Source: Pseudo-nitzschia pungens
Taxonomy: Eukaryota; Bacillariophyta; Bacillariophyceae; Bacillariales; Bacillariaceae
Direction: 5' to 3'
Length of the DNA: 64,000 nt
NCBI GenBank assembly: GCA_037355855.1
Contig: CM074758.1
Coordinates: 5,801,001 to 5,865,000 of the forward strand
Positions 39,091 through 49,619 of this stretch are shown here, one piece after another. How positions within the stretch are numbered: the stretch's first letter is position 1; each line of letters begins with the position of its first letter. Under the pieces are notes generated by a model. That model did no database searches, was not told where the DNA came from, and was given only the letters and a program-made list of their open reading frames with translations. Both the position numbers and the translations under genes were made by a program.

Positions 39091-41098
39091 TAATAATAAT
39101 ATACTTATTTAAGTAGGAAAATCCACCGAAGGTGGTTAAAAGCTACTCAGTCTGTAACCAGACTTTATCGTCGCCTCAATCGAAGAGAGGTTAGGCCCCA
39201 AGTTGTAGAACGACGCGCCGCCTCAACCATGGGGAATAGGCCCCAGGTTGTAAGGACGGCTATTTTGCAAACAAACCTTGGTAAGAAACAGGAAAAAAAC
39301 GAACCAGTCCAGAGCACAACAGACACAGCGGTTGCAAAGCGTACAGGAGACGGGGTAACAAGAACGTGAAAGGGAAAACACAAGCAAAACTGTCCCTTGA
39401 ATGCCGCTGTACAGCATCAGTAATGCTTGGAGTGGTCAGCTGACACAAGCAAAACCCGTCCTCAGATACATAGTATCAGTAATGCAAGTGGTCAGCTGAC
39501 GCAAGCGAAACTGGTCTCAGCATGCTGTGTTGCAGCATCAGTAATGCGAGTGCCCCAAACACATTCCTTACCACTGTATGGTACATATAGTACGGAGCCT
39601 ACTACCAAATTCGTAACAGCTGTCCTCCTGTTCGAACTTCGTAGTAGCACTTCAGAAACACGTAGAGGCAGTGGAGCCTACTACCAAATTCAAATTCGTA
39701 ACAGCTGGCCTTCTGTTCGAATGAATTTGCTCTCCCGTAGTAGCTTGGAAACAGGGGCTCTAAGTGATAACACTTATGGACCATCAGGGCTGTAGGCTTG
39801 AAAACAGGTCTCAGCTGTACTGTGAACTGGAGGGGTATATGTAGGTGGTGGAGCGTTAAGTAACATGTACTTAGCGACTTTGGGGCTTGGGTCAGGAAAA
39901 ACAGTAGGGCCATAAAAGAAAACAATTATGGTCCAGCAGGGCAGTAGACTTGAAAACAGATGACAGTTGAAGTGTGCATCTGAGAGGGTTATGTAGGTAG
40001 GAGAGCCTTAAGCAAGCTGTACTTAGCGGCTTTGGGGCTTGGGTCAGAAAACAGTAGGACCTTAAGCGAAAACACTTAGGGTCCAGCAGGGCAGTAGACT
40101 TGAAAACAGATGACAGTTGAAGTGTGCATCTGAGAGGTATATGTAGATGGTGGAGCCTTAAGCGAACTGTACTTAGCGGCTTTGGGGCTTGGATCAAGAA
40201 ACAGTAGGACCATAAGCGAAAACACTTATGGTCCAGCAGGGCAGTAGACTTGAAAACAGATGACAATTATACTGTACACCTGAGAGGTATATGTAGATGG
40301 TGGAGCCTTAAGCAAACTGTACTTAGCGACTTTGGGGCTTGGGTCAGAAAACAGTAGGACCATAAGCGAAAACGCTTATGGACCAGCAGGTCAGTAGACT
40401 TGGAAACAGATGACATTTGTACTGTACACCTGAGAGGGTTATGTAGGTGGTGGAGCCTTAAGCAAACGGTACTTAGCGGCTGTGGGGCTTGGATCAAAAA
40501 ACAGTAGGACCATAAGCGAAAACACATATGGTCCAGCAGGGCAATGGACTTGAAAACAGATGACAGCTGGAATTTCTTGTAGAAAGATTCCTACAGTGGA
40601 AGGGGCTGTTCGTGAACTTCGACTTGAAAAGACTTATGAGGACTCAGCAAGGAACTTCGAAGAATGTAGAACATTAAGTGAGAATCACTTAAGCAGCTTG
40701 GAAACAGTGTAGAACCTTGAGTATAGTAAGATATATCGAAGGGCCTTCAGGGGAGCTTGGGAACAGATTGCAGATCGAACGAATTGCTGTAGAATCTGTA
40801 CTGGAGTTGTGCTGTAGAAAATTATGTGTCGGTTTGCTGCTGCTGCTGCTGTTGCCGATCGATCGATCGTCCGTCGAGTGGTGAATTGGCAACCAACTCA
40901 ACCAAACAAAGCATCAAGCAACTGAACAAATAGCAGAATCAAAGAGGCGAGGTCGCTGTTAGTATGTGTAGGTCCTGGGGTTGTGATTGGGGGTGTAAAA
41001 GGAAGCGAGATATCGCATGGTAAAGTTGTGTAGAAATCTACGCATTTTTAGTACTGGAACATCGGAACGTCGGACAAAATGCGCGATGCGCAAATTGT
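39091..41098 (-). mobile_element. Non-coding retroposon with 19-bp TSD and 150-bp repeats
   Basis: 2,008-bp insertion in the unknown gene. On the minus strand it ends in an ATTATTATTA tail, like a LINE/SINE 3' end, so it reads in the same direction as the gene. There is no credible ORF. Most of the interior is a 150-bp tandem repeat rich in CTTGAAAACAG boxes and small hairpins. The right part (about 40800-40900, GCTGTAGAAAATTATGTGT, then GATCGATCGATCG) is homologous to about 48270-48330, so a second member of the family lies at 47-48 kb. Confidence 0.7.
39778..40590 (+). repeat. 150-bp tandem repeats with conserved hairpins
   Basis: Units start at 39778, 39930, 40080, 40230, 40380 and 40530 (GGACC or GGTCC-AGCAGGGC). 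Each has CTTGAAAACAG or a variant, TACTTAGCG, GGGGCTTGG and a terminal hairpin such as CCATAAG-CGAAAACA-CTTATGG. One unit has the longer stem CCATAAGCG-AAAA-CGCTTATGG. Confidence 0.9.
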
Positions 41099-41117
41099 AA
41101 TGCCTCCCTGCCAGCAA

Positions 41118-42059
41118 CCCTTCCCCAACACGTTAACAATACCAGCCTCAAACGCGTACCATGGATGACATTCCCCACTTGAAAAATCGTTGCCAGAATC
41201 TCTGATACTGGACATGATTGCGTGAACAATTGATCCGTTGTTGTAGAATGAACAGAAGAAAGTCAGTTCCAAAATTTGATCAAAAGAAAGCTGATCCCTG
41301 ACAAGGAAGATAGAATCGATCATCATTGACATTGATAGAATGCGGGAAGGACCAACAGGGAATGTCAGCACATCACCAAAGATGCCAGAACCCTTCACTA
41401 GTTCTCGACTTTCCCAAGGGAGTGATGGATGCAAGAAAAAGTTGTCGGAAACCAATGGGTTCCTCAGAAAAGTCATCGGAACAACAGACCCTTCGTAGTG
41501 TTGGAAAACTTCTTTGTATCTTGACTTCAGCGTTTCCTTGTAGCTGTTGATGTGTTGAATGATTCGACGAACTTGAGCCATGTATGGGAAGGTAGAGGAA
41601 GCTGCCCCTCTGAAATTGCACAGAATTTGAAACAGGTAGATGTATCCTTCACCATCAGTGAAGTACCAGTTGCCACAAACAGTCTGGGAGTATGGATAGA
41701 GTCTGTCATTCTGTATATCCTTGTGCTTTTTGCCCTGACAGGGAAAGGGATAGACACACTGAACCACCAGGGTGAGGCAATGAAACAGCGACCACTTTGC
41801 TCCCATCGCATCTTGAAAAGGACGTCCAAACATCCTGTCTCTCTCCCGATTACCTCCCATAGCAGGTCGCTTAGCAACCTGCTGGATTTCCTGACCAATA
41901 TGCCACAAAAAATCCATAAGAGAAGCCAGGACTTTGTTCATCATCTGATGCCATGGGTGAGGAACCACTTGTTCGATCAGTAGGTTGCGCTTTTCGCTTC
42001 TTGCCAGAGAGCAAAGTAGCCGTCAGTTTATCAACCTTCGACTTCATAGAAGCTTGGGA
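41118..42059 (-). pseudogene. Unknown gene convergent with MULE transposase, middle part
   Basis: From the element 5 boundary the frame of the 5' part continues as SQASMKSKVDKLTATLLSG with a basic KKRKAQP stretch. A +1 change before about 41910 leads into the frame of the 41048-41968 ORF (LMDFLWHIGQEIQQ...), open to the retroposon target. A run of six T near 41917 is one possible site. It contains several Tyr/Phe-rich segments and no known motif. Confidence 0.5.
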
Positions 42060-42064
42060 GGTGA

Positions 42065-42407
42065 TGTTACGGTCTAGAGTAGAATTAGATGGCGTAATAC
42101 GGGATAGAGGTATTTTAAAGATGGAAGGTTAATAAATTGTGTTATAAAATAAAAGAGAATGGTTGAATACTTTACGAAATGGGAAGGATTCTTTGAGTAT
42201 CGGTGAACGATCGAATAATGATATATTATTCGGCAGGCATAATATCAATAATCGTTGATTCATGGGAATCTTTGTTTATCTTGATATTTAAATAATATTC
42301 AGTATATGTACATGAATATTATTTATATATTCTTGTGTATTGGAGCACATGCGGGATTCAATAATCATTTAGAGCCTCTCGTAGGGTACCTACGTCAACA
42401 TGTCACA
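42065..42407 (-). repeat. 3' LTR of element 5
   Basis: 343 bp, TGTTACGGTC...ATGTCACA on +. Differs from 44874-45211 by a 5-bp indel near 42150 (AAAATAAAAGAG versus AAAAGAG) and a few bases. Near the minus-strand start it has the palindrome CGTAGGTACCCTACG. Confidence 0.93.
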
Positions 42408-43651
42408 TAGTTCCCCAATGATTAGGTGAAGTTTGTATGTGGTTCGATAGTATAGGTTCGGAGATGAGTGGTATCGGTTGAAGATATATGCTTGTTTGGA
42501 GAACCGGTTGAAGATGATAATATGCTGTTTGGAATATTCTGAAGATATATGGTAATGTAGATCGAACTGAGATTGAAGAAGGTTCTTTGACATTCAAGGA
42601 ATCGAAGATTTGTTTCTTGTTCTTTGATTTGGTTGTCGGAGTTTCATAACGACATATTGTTAAAAATAGAAAAAGAGTCGAAGAAAATTCTTTTCCTCCC
42701 CCAACTGTGATGTACCTCTCTTAGGTAGTGGAGCTGATTTGAAAATCGGTTGCTTTTAGGCATAAAAACACCTCCTGTTGTAATTGGAGTTTAGGTAGGT
42801 GAAAAGCCGAGCGTTGGATGTGTTATTCTTGCCGTATTTGCGATTGTATTGGGAATATGTTTAAGGCAGAGAGGGGACGCATTGTTAGTGTTGTATTGAA
42901 TTACATTTCAATGCGCTCGCGATTTGCCGTATACTTTGTCCGGTCTTTTGTTTTTGGTATTCTTTGCAGCAGTCGACTGGAGTTTTCAATTTTGTAACTC
43001 CAGAGCACCTCTGTGGGTGTAGAATATGGATTTCGTGGGATTGCTCCGGTTATTTCTGGAGCTCCCTGTGGACTATTTGTTTGTCCGGAACAAGGTTGGC
43101 CTTGTTATTGCTGCTGTACCCTTTATTTTGTTTGCGTCTGTACCCTTATCGATATCGATATATGATCGATCCGAACGTTTGTCGATATATGATCGATCCG
43201 ATCGTTTGATTCGTTTGGCATATGCGTCTGTACCCTTGCAATTGGTTCGCGTCCGAACCGATCTGCGTCCAGATCTTTTATTGCTGTGATTCTTCATTTG
43301 TTTAGTTGCCATAACTGAATCTTTTATTTTATTTGGTTGATTGTTGCCGTCACTTGTGGATCGGACTGAGTGCTTTGAATTAGTTCGAAAATTTTGTTTG
43401 CAACAGGGCTCATCTCTGTAGGTTCCTTCCCTCCTTTCTGGGGGTTCTCCTCCATGCGTCTTCCCAGTCAGCAGGGCTGAGCTGGCATCCAGGTCCAGGG
43501 GAGCTGGAGGCACAGTGCTTTGTTGTTTGGTATTACCGGGCTGGTTGGTAAGCCGGCGTGGTGATCGGTTGCCGTCGAAAGCGAGGCGTTTTGGGTTTGA
43601 AGATAATGGTACCTTCGATAGTTCTTTCAAGTGTTCCATCATGTTGGGCAC
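42408..43651 (-). pseudogene. Pol remnant and 3' region of element 5
   Basis: From 43651 the frame matches the Pol N terminus of elements 1-3 (PPAPLDLDASSALLTGKTHGG, later KGTDA, RPTLF) and stops at a TAG near 43071 where the relatives have Trp. Homology continues through RGALELQ to about 42955, then stops before the protease. It overlaps the end of gag in a different frame. 42408-42950 is AT-rich with no recognised homology. Directly inside the LTR is a variant of the AATCATGAGGCACTA motif. Confidence 0.75.
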
Positions 43652-44651
43652 AGTATGATTCCATGGCGCGTTTCATGTGGGCTTGGAAGGATTCATTGGA
43701 AGCAGTGCTTCCAGTTTCATTGCTAGGAGCCGTAGCAGTGCTGTTGTTGCTGCTATTGCTCTTACTCTTATTTCTTTTTGAATATCTATTCTTTGGACAT
43801 TCGGACCAATCGTGATCATGTCCGGGGATCCTGCAGGGATTGTTATATTTTCTTTTGCCATTGGATGGCTCTTGCTCTTGTTCTGCTTTGGATTCAGCGT
43901 CGCTGTCGCTGTCGGAATTGGAGCTGTTGCTGTAGATGCTGTCAGCGTCCAAATCAGAGCTGTTGATGCTGTTGGCGTCCGAATTAGGGTTTGACGTTCG
44001 TCTGTTTCTTTGACGCTCTAAACAGCTCATATGGTCCACGATGAATTGTACAGTGGTATCTTCTTGTATTCCTTGGTGGATTAAACCATAGCTGTTGATC
44101 CATTTGCTTGGGAAGCTATGCAGGAGGATGGTCTTGGCTTCTGTCGGTGATAGGTCAGTTCCATGTCCTTGGAGTCTTGTGGTATATTTGAAAAGAATTT
44201 GCATTCGGTCTGCATGGTCTTTGCATGAAATGTTGCTTGGTTTCTTCAGCGTTCGAAGGTATGTATGCATGATATCTTTGGCGTCTGTTGCATTGCAATA
44301 GTCTTGCTTGATAAAGTCAATAATTGCTTGCTTGTATCCATTGAGCGTTCGTGGATATTGACGTTGGTTGCTCGTTAAGTCGGTCCATTTCGTTTGGGCG
44401 TCAACGGAGAGACAACGATTGAAGTGAGGGATATGTTCGTTGATTGGTAGTCCTAGAAGCTTTGCGGCGTTCCTGAAGGCTTCTTCAACAAATAGGAATT
44501 CTTCTAGTCCTCCTTTGTTGGTGAATAGAGGGATCTTCATGCTGTCTTGTCGTCCATTGGCAAGGGTAATGGAGAGCTTGGTGAGTTTTGGTTTGTTCCT
44601 CTTGAAGGAAGGGATGTAATTGATTGGAGGGTCTCTGTAAAGTCCTGCCAT
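43533..44651 (-). CDS. gag: Gag of LTR element 5
   Basis: 372 residues starting MAGLYRDPPINYIPS. A capsid-like region is clearly related to the Gag of elements 1-3 (CLERQ, GIQEDTTVQFIVDHMSC). An acidic Asn/Ser/Asp-rich linker replaces the basic one, followed by the knuckle CRIPGHDHDWSEC and a longer C-terminal extension ending PAYQPAR-TAA. The extension overlaps the pol remnant in another frame. In this lineage gag and pol are therefore not separated by a lone in-frame TGA. The ORF is intact although pol is lost, which suggests selection to keep Gag or recent loss. Confidence 0.92.
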   Translation of the reverse strand: MAGLYRDPPINYIPSFKRNKPKLTKLSITLANGRQDSMKIPLFTNKGGLEEFLFVEEAFRNAAKLLGLPINEHIPHFNRCLSVDAQTKWTDLTSNQRQYPRTLNGYKQAIIDFIKQDYCNATDAKDIMHTYLRTLKKPSNISCKDHADRMQILFKYTTRLQGHGTDLSPTEAKTILLHSFPSKWINSYGLIHQGIQEDTTVQFIVDHMSCLERQRNRRTSNPNSDANSINSSDLDADSIYSNSSNSDSDSDAESKAEQEQEPSNGKRKYNNPCRIPGHDHDWSECPKNRYSKRNKSKSNSSNNSTATAPSNETGSTASNESFQAHMKRAMESYCAQHDGTLERTIEGTIIFKPKTPRFRRQPITTPAYQPAR

Positions 44652-44873
44652 TTCTTGGTTCGGAGCGTTCGATCGATTCGGTGTTCGATCGATCGTGTCG
44701 GTTGTTTCGTAGTTCTCGATTCGATCGGTTCTTTCGGAGATTGCGATCGATCGTTGTTTCTTTTTGCTTGTCAGGGTATCGATGTATCCCTGTTGTTTAG
44801 GATAAAGGATGTTTCTTGGATTCAGTACTGATTTGGTTCTGTTTCTACTTTAAAGCACAAACAGTAATTACTG
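44652..44873 (-). promoter_or_regulatory. Leader of element 5 with CAGTAATTACTG palindrome
   Basis: 222-bp leader. The palindrome CAGTAATTACTG (44862-44873) lies against the 5' LTR. It is followed on the minus strand by CTGTTT/AAACAG hairpin arms and CAGTACTG. Several GATCGATCGA-type repeats lie nearer gag. Confidence 0.55.
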
Positions 44874-45211
44874 TGTTACGGTCTAGAGTAGAATTAGATG
44901 GCGTAATACGGGATAGAGGTATTTTAAAGATGGAAGGTTAATAAATTGTGTTATAAAAGAGAATGGTTGAATACTTTATGAAATGGGAATGATTCTTTGA
45001 GTATCGGTGAACGATCGAATAATGATATATTATTCGGCAGGCATAATATCAATAATCGTTGATTCATGGGAATCTTTGTTTATCTTGATATTTAAATAAC
45101 ATTCAGTATATGTACATGAATATTATTTATATATTCTTGTGTATTGGAGCACATGCGGGATTCAATAATCATTTAGAGCCTCTCGTAGGGTACCTACGTC
45201 AACATGTCACA
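44874..45211 (-). repeat. 5' LTR of element 5
   Basis: 338 bp, matching 42065-42407 apart from a 5-bp indel and few substitutions. Followed by TSD GGTGA. Confidence 0.93.
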
Positions 45212-46453
45212 GGTGAACTCCAACCAGAACTTGAATACCTTGTACCGAACAGTCTGGAAGCGAAATAAAGTGTTGGGGCAAGTGCTGTTGTAGATGACTG
45301 TCCTCTTTCTAGAAACATCCTCTTCCAAACCTTTGAAAGACCGGGAGATAATATGTGCCTTGGTATCTTCATCGAACGCAGACGATCGAACCTTCATAGC
45401 CAGGGGGAGATTCGTCGGAGAATCACCCAAGCACTCTTTGCGAATGAAGTCAGGGCGTAAATTCTCAATGTCATTGAGGGTTTGGAAAACAAAACAGATA
45501 TCAGCCAATAGGGAAATGTACATGGATCGGCCGGTCAACTCAGTGCAACTGTCCATGAGAAACTGCATTGAAACCTTTTCCTTATCAATGTTTTCGTAGT
45601 CAGGAACCTGGGGAAGATCTGTCTTGAATATAATGTCAAACAAGGTGTATCCCAACTGTATGTGCTGAATGGATAGCCACATCCTTTTTCGTAGACTGGG
45701 CATTAGATGATAACTAACTAGTGCTCCACCTCGCATGGTAAAGTGACCCGTGTTGGAAGCGACCTGTTTGAAATCTTCACTGCCATCAACACCGTCAATT
45801 ACAAATTCTCTTGGGGTTGAGACGGAGCGATGACCAAATGCAGATAGAGTACCAGCTTCTGACTTTTCCAGATAGTGGTAAAGCAGAACCACAGAGCCCT
45901 CTAGGGATCCCACCAACAAATGGCCATCAATCATATCTTCTCTGTCTGGTGAAACATACTGGATGTTGAATTCACCTTTGCCAGTGGCTCCACGCACCTT
46001 CCAGGTTCGAACACGATGAAGAAACTCAATCAGAGACGCACAACCCGATCCCTTTTGCAATACTATTGCACAATTGAGAGCGTCTTGGAAGAAGTGGACC
46101 TTTCGTTTAGAAGGGGCGGCCCAACTTTGAACCATACCAAAGAATCCTTGAGACGGAAAAATGGAGAGCATCATTTGTTGCGCTTTCAATAATGCAATTT
46201 GCATTGACTCTTCATCGAGTGTCTGGGGGAAGCACATGATCTTCATCATAGCTTGGTACTCCTCTGAAGTCGGCGGCACCTGAGGAAAGTACTTGGAGAG
46301 GGTAAGTCGCAGATCACAATCAGGAAAAATTGTTGGTTGGATGTTCGTGTTCAGAGTGGAGGGGGAGAGACGTTCCTGAATAGTATCGAGGACTATCGAT
46401 GGATGAACCAGTTTAGGACGGCCGACCGGTGAGTATTTTGTGGCTGAAGACAT
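45212..46453 (-). pseudogene. Unknown gene convergent with MULE transposase, 5' part
   Basis: 414 codons from ATG 46453 (MSSATKYSPVGRPKLV) to the insertion site of element 5 (FWLEFT), then in phase into 42059. Mixed composition with no obvious low complexity, and several hydrophobic beta-like segments (HLLVGSLEGSVVLLYHYL). No family recognised. The long clean frame shows it was once protein coding. It shares its 3' intergenic region with the transposase gene, so it is probably part of the same transposon. Confidence 0.6.
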
Positions 46454-46469
46454 GATAGGCGATGTTGCT

Positions 46470-47040
46470 TGAGAAGGCGACGGAGGTGGGAAGAAAATTC
46501 ATTGAACGACACAATGGAGTTGCGAAGAAAATTTATGGGTGGACACAATGGAGGTGCGAGATAGAGGTGGGAAAGATGTTTGACGGAAGAATATTCATGG
46601 GAGGACGCGATAGAGGTGCGGGGAATGGTCGTCGGAGGTGCGAAGAATATTTGTGGTAAAACGCAATGGAGGTGCGGGATAGAGGTGCAAAGAATATTCG
46701 TCGGAGGTGCGGTGCGGGGAATGATGGTCGGAGGTGCAAAGAATATTTGTCGGAGGACGCGATGGAGGTGCGGGATGAGGTGCGGGAATGGTCGTCGGAG
46801 GACGCGATGGAGGTGCGGAGAATGGTCGTCGTAGGTGCAAAGAATATTCGTGGTAAAACGCGATGGAGGTGCGGGGAATTGACGTGGGAGGTGCGAAGAA
46901 TATTCGTCCGAGGACGCGATGGAGGTGCGGTGCGGGAATGGTCGTCGGAGGTGCGAAGAATATTCGTCAGTGGATGCGATGGAGGTGCGGGATAGAGGTG
47001 CGGGGAATGGTCGTCGGAGGTGCAAAGATAATTAGGAGAA
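46470..47040. repeat. GGAGGTGCG minisatellite
   Basis: Irregular array built from GGAGGTGCG, GATAGAGGTGCG, AAGAATATTCGT and GGAATGGTCGTCGGAGG blocks, directly upstream of the unknown gene start. Several overlapping ORFs on both strands are repeat artefacts. Confidence 0.9.
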
Positions 47041-47460
47041 TTAAAAAGAAATGTATCAGTGGATGATTATTATTAGGAGAGGGCAAGAACATTCCATTAT
47101 TATTAAGAGAGGGCAAGAACATTCCTTTCTGTTAAATAACACTTACAGTGTGGTGGATGTTGATATTGGATCAGTTGAACCGGTCTTAATAAAAGAGGTG
47201 CTGGTTGAACTATCGTGTCGCCTGTCAGTTAAAAACAAGGGCTTTAGTAGAGGAACTTAGGGACAGGGGGATATCAATGACAGGGCACACTTAAAAGGCT
47301 CAGGAGGGAACTTGAAGTTCAAACTCGCGAGTACTTATAAGTGGAAACAGTATCCAGGGGCAATTAGCTTGAAAACAGGAATCTTGAATGATGCACTTAG
47401 AGACCAGGGAAGCTGCTTGCTTGAAAACAGTCATGAGACTCTAGAACAATTAGGGGCCGG

Positions 47461-48160
47461 GGAAGCTGCTTGGTTGAAAACAGGGGCTTTGGTAGAAACA
47501 CCTAAGAACCGGGGGAGGCTTGTGTCTTGAAAAGAGTGTCGAACTTGAAGTTCAACTCGGGGTTGCTTAATAGCGAAAACACTTAGGGATCGAGGAACTC
47601 GCGAACAATTAATTGTCCAGGGAAGCTGCTTGGTTGAAAACAGGGGCTTTAGTAGAAATACTTAAGGACCGGGAGAAGGCTTGTGTCTTGAAAACAGTGT
47701 CGAACTTGAAGTTTGACTCGGGGTTGCTTAATAGCAAAAACACTTAGGGATCGAGGAACTCGCGAACACTTAGGAACCGGGGAAGCTGCTTGCTTGAAAA
47801 CAGGGAGATTACTAGAAATACTTAAGGACCGGGAGAAGGCTTGTGTCTTGAAAACAGTGTCGAACTTGAAGTTTGACTCGGGGGTGGTATATAGCAAAGT
47901 CACTTAGGGATCGAGGAACTCGGGAACACTTAGGAACCGGGGAAGCTGCTTGCTTGAAAACAGGGAGATTACTAGAAATACTTAAGGACCGGGAGAAGGC
48001 TTGTGTCTTGAAAACAGTGTCGAACTTGAAGTTTGACTTGGGGGTGGTATATAGCAAAGTCACTTAGGGATCGAGGAACTCGGGAACACTTAGGAACTGG
48101 GGAAGCTGCTTGCTTGAAAACAGGGGCGTTAAGTGGATATCACTTAACGGGCTTGAAAGA
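47461..48160 (+). repeat. 160-bp tandem repeats with hairpins
   Basis: GGAAGCTGCT starts at 47461, 47621, 47781, 47941 and 48101, an exact 160-bp period. Each unit has CTTGAAAACAG boxes and a small stem such as CTTTAGTA-GAAA-TACTTAAG. The end of the array carries CGTTAAGTG-GATAT-CACTTAACG. Related in motif content, but not in period, to the 150-bp repeats at 39.8-40.6 kb. Divergent copies extend left to about 47340. Confidence 0.9.
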
Positions 48161-49030
48161 CTGTAATGCTTTAAATAAAAAGATGGCTTGAAAACAGATC
48201 AAAAAACAAACCGAGCTCGGAGACAAAGCAGAATCAAAACAGAAGCAGCTGTAGTATTAGTACTGAATGCGCTGTAGAAAATTATGTGTTGTTTTGCTGG
48301 TTGCTGCCGAATCGATCGATCGTCGATCGATAGAGGTGCTTGTCGATCGGTTGACGATAGAGGTGCTGATCGTTCCTTGGTGACGCAAGAGAGGTACGGT
48401 AATTAATAAAAGGGAGAGTTACAGTCGCGGAACCTTCCTTCCTTGAGGAGATAGAGGTGCAGATTGACGCAATAGAGGTGCATCGGTTGATAGAGGTGCG
48501 TTGGCGATAAAATGTCTCCTGTAGAACTGTGTAAAGAATAACAGTACTACTATTATGACAATCTGCGGGTGAATCGAACTGCTTACTATAATTCTTTACA
48601 TAAGATTTACGTAGAAAAGGGGGAACAGACAGACAGTGATTTGAGCCAATGAAAAAATTCTTTTTTTGTGTGTACAATTTGTACTGGGATATATGTAGAA
48701 AAAGAAATCGATCGATTGACTCGAGGGTTGCTGCGATGGATCGACTCGAGGGTTGCTGCGATCGATCTCGTCGATCGATCGACGATAGAGGTGCATTGAC
48801 ACGATGGAGGTGCAGAACGTTCCTATGTTGACGCGACAGAGGTGCTATGATTAATAAAAAGGGACTTACAGCAGTGTTAAGAGGGGAGCACTGTTTCGCA
48901 GCAGTGTTAAGCGGTGGAGGTGCAAGTGTTAAGAGTGGTGCGGCGGAGGTGCAAGTGTTGTGTTAAGAGTGATGCGATCAAGGTGCAGAGGTGCGATAGA
49001 GGTGCACCAGAGGTGCTGCTGGAGGTGCAG
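48160..49030. repeat. Retroposon-like 3' part and GATAGAGGTGC array
   Basis: 48240-48330 is homologous to 40790-40890 (GCTGTAGAAAATTATGTGT, GATCGATCGATCG). Many scattered GATAGAGGTGC and GCGATAGAGGTGC copies follow. At about 48650-48710 there is a copy of the module with GTACAAATTGTAC that interrupts the minisatellites of elements A, B and C. Confidence 0.75.
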
Positions 49031-49560
49031 CTGAAAAGAAGAACGATCCGGTCGGAAAAAGAAGAACGTTCTGTTGGTATGTAGTATGGGTATTGTATGT
49101 AGTTAAAAAGTGTGGGTATAAAGTGTGAATTAGACCTAAAAAAAGTGTGTTAACGAACTGGTACCCAAATTTTCTCATGTTTTGGTCTATGGTTCATACC
49201 GCACAGTGCATACTACATTACGGCGGAAAGGAATTGGGAATTCGAGACGATGTACTAAGGGTTTAGTAAGCAAAGTGACCCGGTTTTTGGTGTCAGGTTA
49301 TGAGCCAGAGCAACAGCAACGACAGGTCCACTGTTTCTGGTAACTCTAACCATTCAAACAGCACACCTTGGACACTAATTTATACCCAATGAGAGAAATG
49401 GCAAGGTCAAGAGCTTTCGAACAATACCCTACATGACTTGTATTGCGCGCCCGGCCTTTTCTTACATCGGGCCACAAAATGAGGTCAAAAATTCGAAAAA
49501 AAACTCCATTTCAACAACCACAGCAACAAGGACCTGACACCCCCCCCCTATCTCCACAAC
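49031..49560. other. Non-coding spacer
   Basis: No supported gene or repeat family. The short tract of C at about 49540 is followed by the tandem repeats at 49.6 kb. Confidence 0.35.
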
Positions 49561-49619
49561 CAGCCTGAACTTAATTCTGATACTACAGCGTCTCCATCTT
49601 CACTATTAGAGCAATAAGA

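Larger units (their letters stand above)
42065..45211 (-). mobile_element. LTR retrotransposon 5, gag-only derivative
   Basis: 3,147-bp minus-strand element with LTRs of 343 and 338 bp and TSD GGTGA at 42060-42064 and 45212-45216. It carries a complete gag and only a decayed N-terminal piece of pol; protease, reverse transcriptase, RNase H and integrase are absent. The structure matches gag-only non-autonomous elements (TR-GAG type). The LTRs differ by one short indel plus few changes, so it moved long after losing pol and must depend on enzymes from a relative. Confidence 0.93.

Noticed and set aside
40690..41040. tRNA-derived SINE head in the retroposon
   Set aside because: A weak GTTCCGATGTTCC stretch resembles a B box, but no matching A box at the right distance was found.
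46393..47066. ORFs over the GGAGGTGCG array
   Set aside because: Overlapping ORFs occur on both strands with pure repeat composition, so there is no coding support.
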